Shown: positions 14,091 through 14,206 of the stretch, piece after piece | Layout of the letters: every line of letters starts with the position of its first letter | How positions within the stretch are numbered: position 1 is the stretch's first letter | Source: GCA-020348365 sp964347995 | Lineage (GTDB): Archaea; Thermoproteota; Bathyarchaeia; Bathyarchaeales; Bathyarchaeaceae | DNA: 14,206 nt | Direction: 5' to 3' | Assembly: GCA_964347995.1 (NCBI GenBank) | Contig: CAYGBA010000041.1 | Coordinates: 1 to 14,206, forward strand | Position numbers and translations under genes: made by a program | Notes under the pieces: model-generated | What the model saw: only the letters and a program-made list of their open reading frames with translations | Database searches by the model: none | Told to the model about the DNA's origin: nothing

Positions 14091-14206
14091 TCCTGAACGA
14101 TTTCTTAGCCGAGATGCACCCATGAGAGGGCGAGATTTTTCGTCAGAGGAAAGGATATACATTGTCGATTCATTGTTTTTGATCGATTGTGTGGCGGGCC
14201 CGCGGG

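Noticed and set aside
1..14206. CRISPR array, insertion sequence or prophage
   Set aside because: No regularly spaced repeats, transposase, integrase or phage structural motifs were seen on either strand.

Overview
The window comes from an archaeon. Evidence: eukaryote/archaea-type ribosomal proteins (S6e, S24e, S27ae, archaeal-type uS19), aIF2 gamma, RNA polymerase subunit E' with Spt4, an archaeal dephospho-CoA kinase of the DUF359 family, archaeal phosphoglycerate mutase, TATA boxes about 27 bases before likely transcript starts, frequent GTG/TTG starts and a tRNA without encoded CCA. A fused Fae-Hps enzyme and the information-gene order suggest a TACK-type lineage, possibly Bathyarchaeia; that placement is an inference and is weak.

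Layout. Positions 1-520 (minus) hold the 5' part of a class V aminotransferase / cysteine desulfurase. A 333-base divergent region with four copies of a TACGACA-type motif follows. Next (plus) is a 479-residue protein joining a helix-turn-helix domain, formaldehyde-activating enzyme and hexulose-6-phosphate synthase, then a membrane-anchored extracellular transglutaminase-like protein. From 3823 to 7879 lies a compact plus-strand information-processing cluster: S6e, aIF2 gamma (with an apparent frameshift at its 5' end), a PIN-domain protein, RpoE', Spt4, GTP-dependent dephospho-CoA kinase, S24e and S27ae. A conserved-looking protein of unknown function with its own promoter follows (7926-8345).

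From 8446 to 11144 everything is on the minus strand: a solitary uS19 gene, a small winged-helix regulator, tRNA-Cys(GCA) and cofactor-independent phosphoglycerate mutase. From 11308 the plus strand carries thioredoxin, a CoA-binding Rossmann protein and quinolinate synthase, which ends in a clear hairpin terminator. Deoxyribose-phosphate aldolase (minus) closes the window. The last about 160 bases hold no gene I can support.

Functionally the window mixes core translation/transcription genes with C1 and pentose chemistry (Fae-Hps, DeoC), lower glycolysis (ApgM) and cofactor supply (CoA kinase, NadA, Fe-S sulfur donor family). No CRISPR array, insertion sequence, phage gene or recognised defence system was seen. 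The most unusual item is the HTH-Fae-Hps fusion behind a promoter carrying a repeated motif, which could be an autoregulated formaldehyde enzyme. The second is the aIF2 gamma 5' frameshift.
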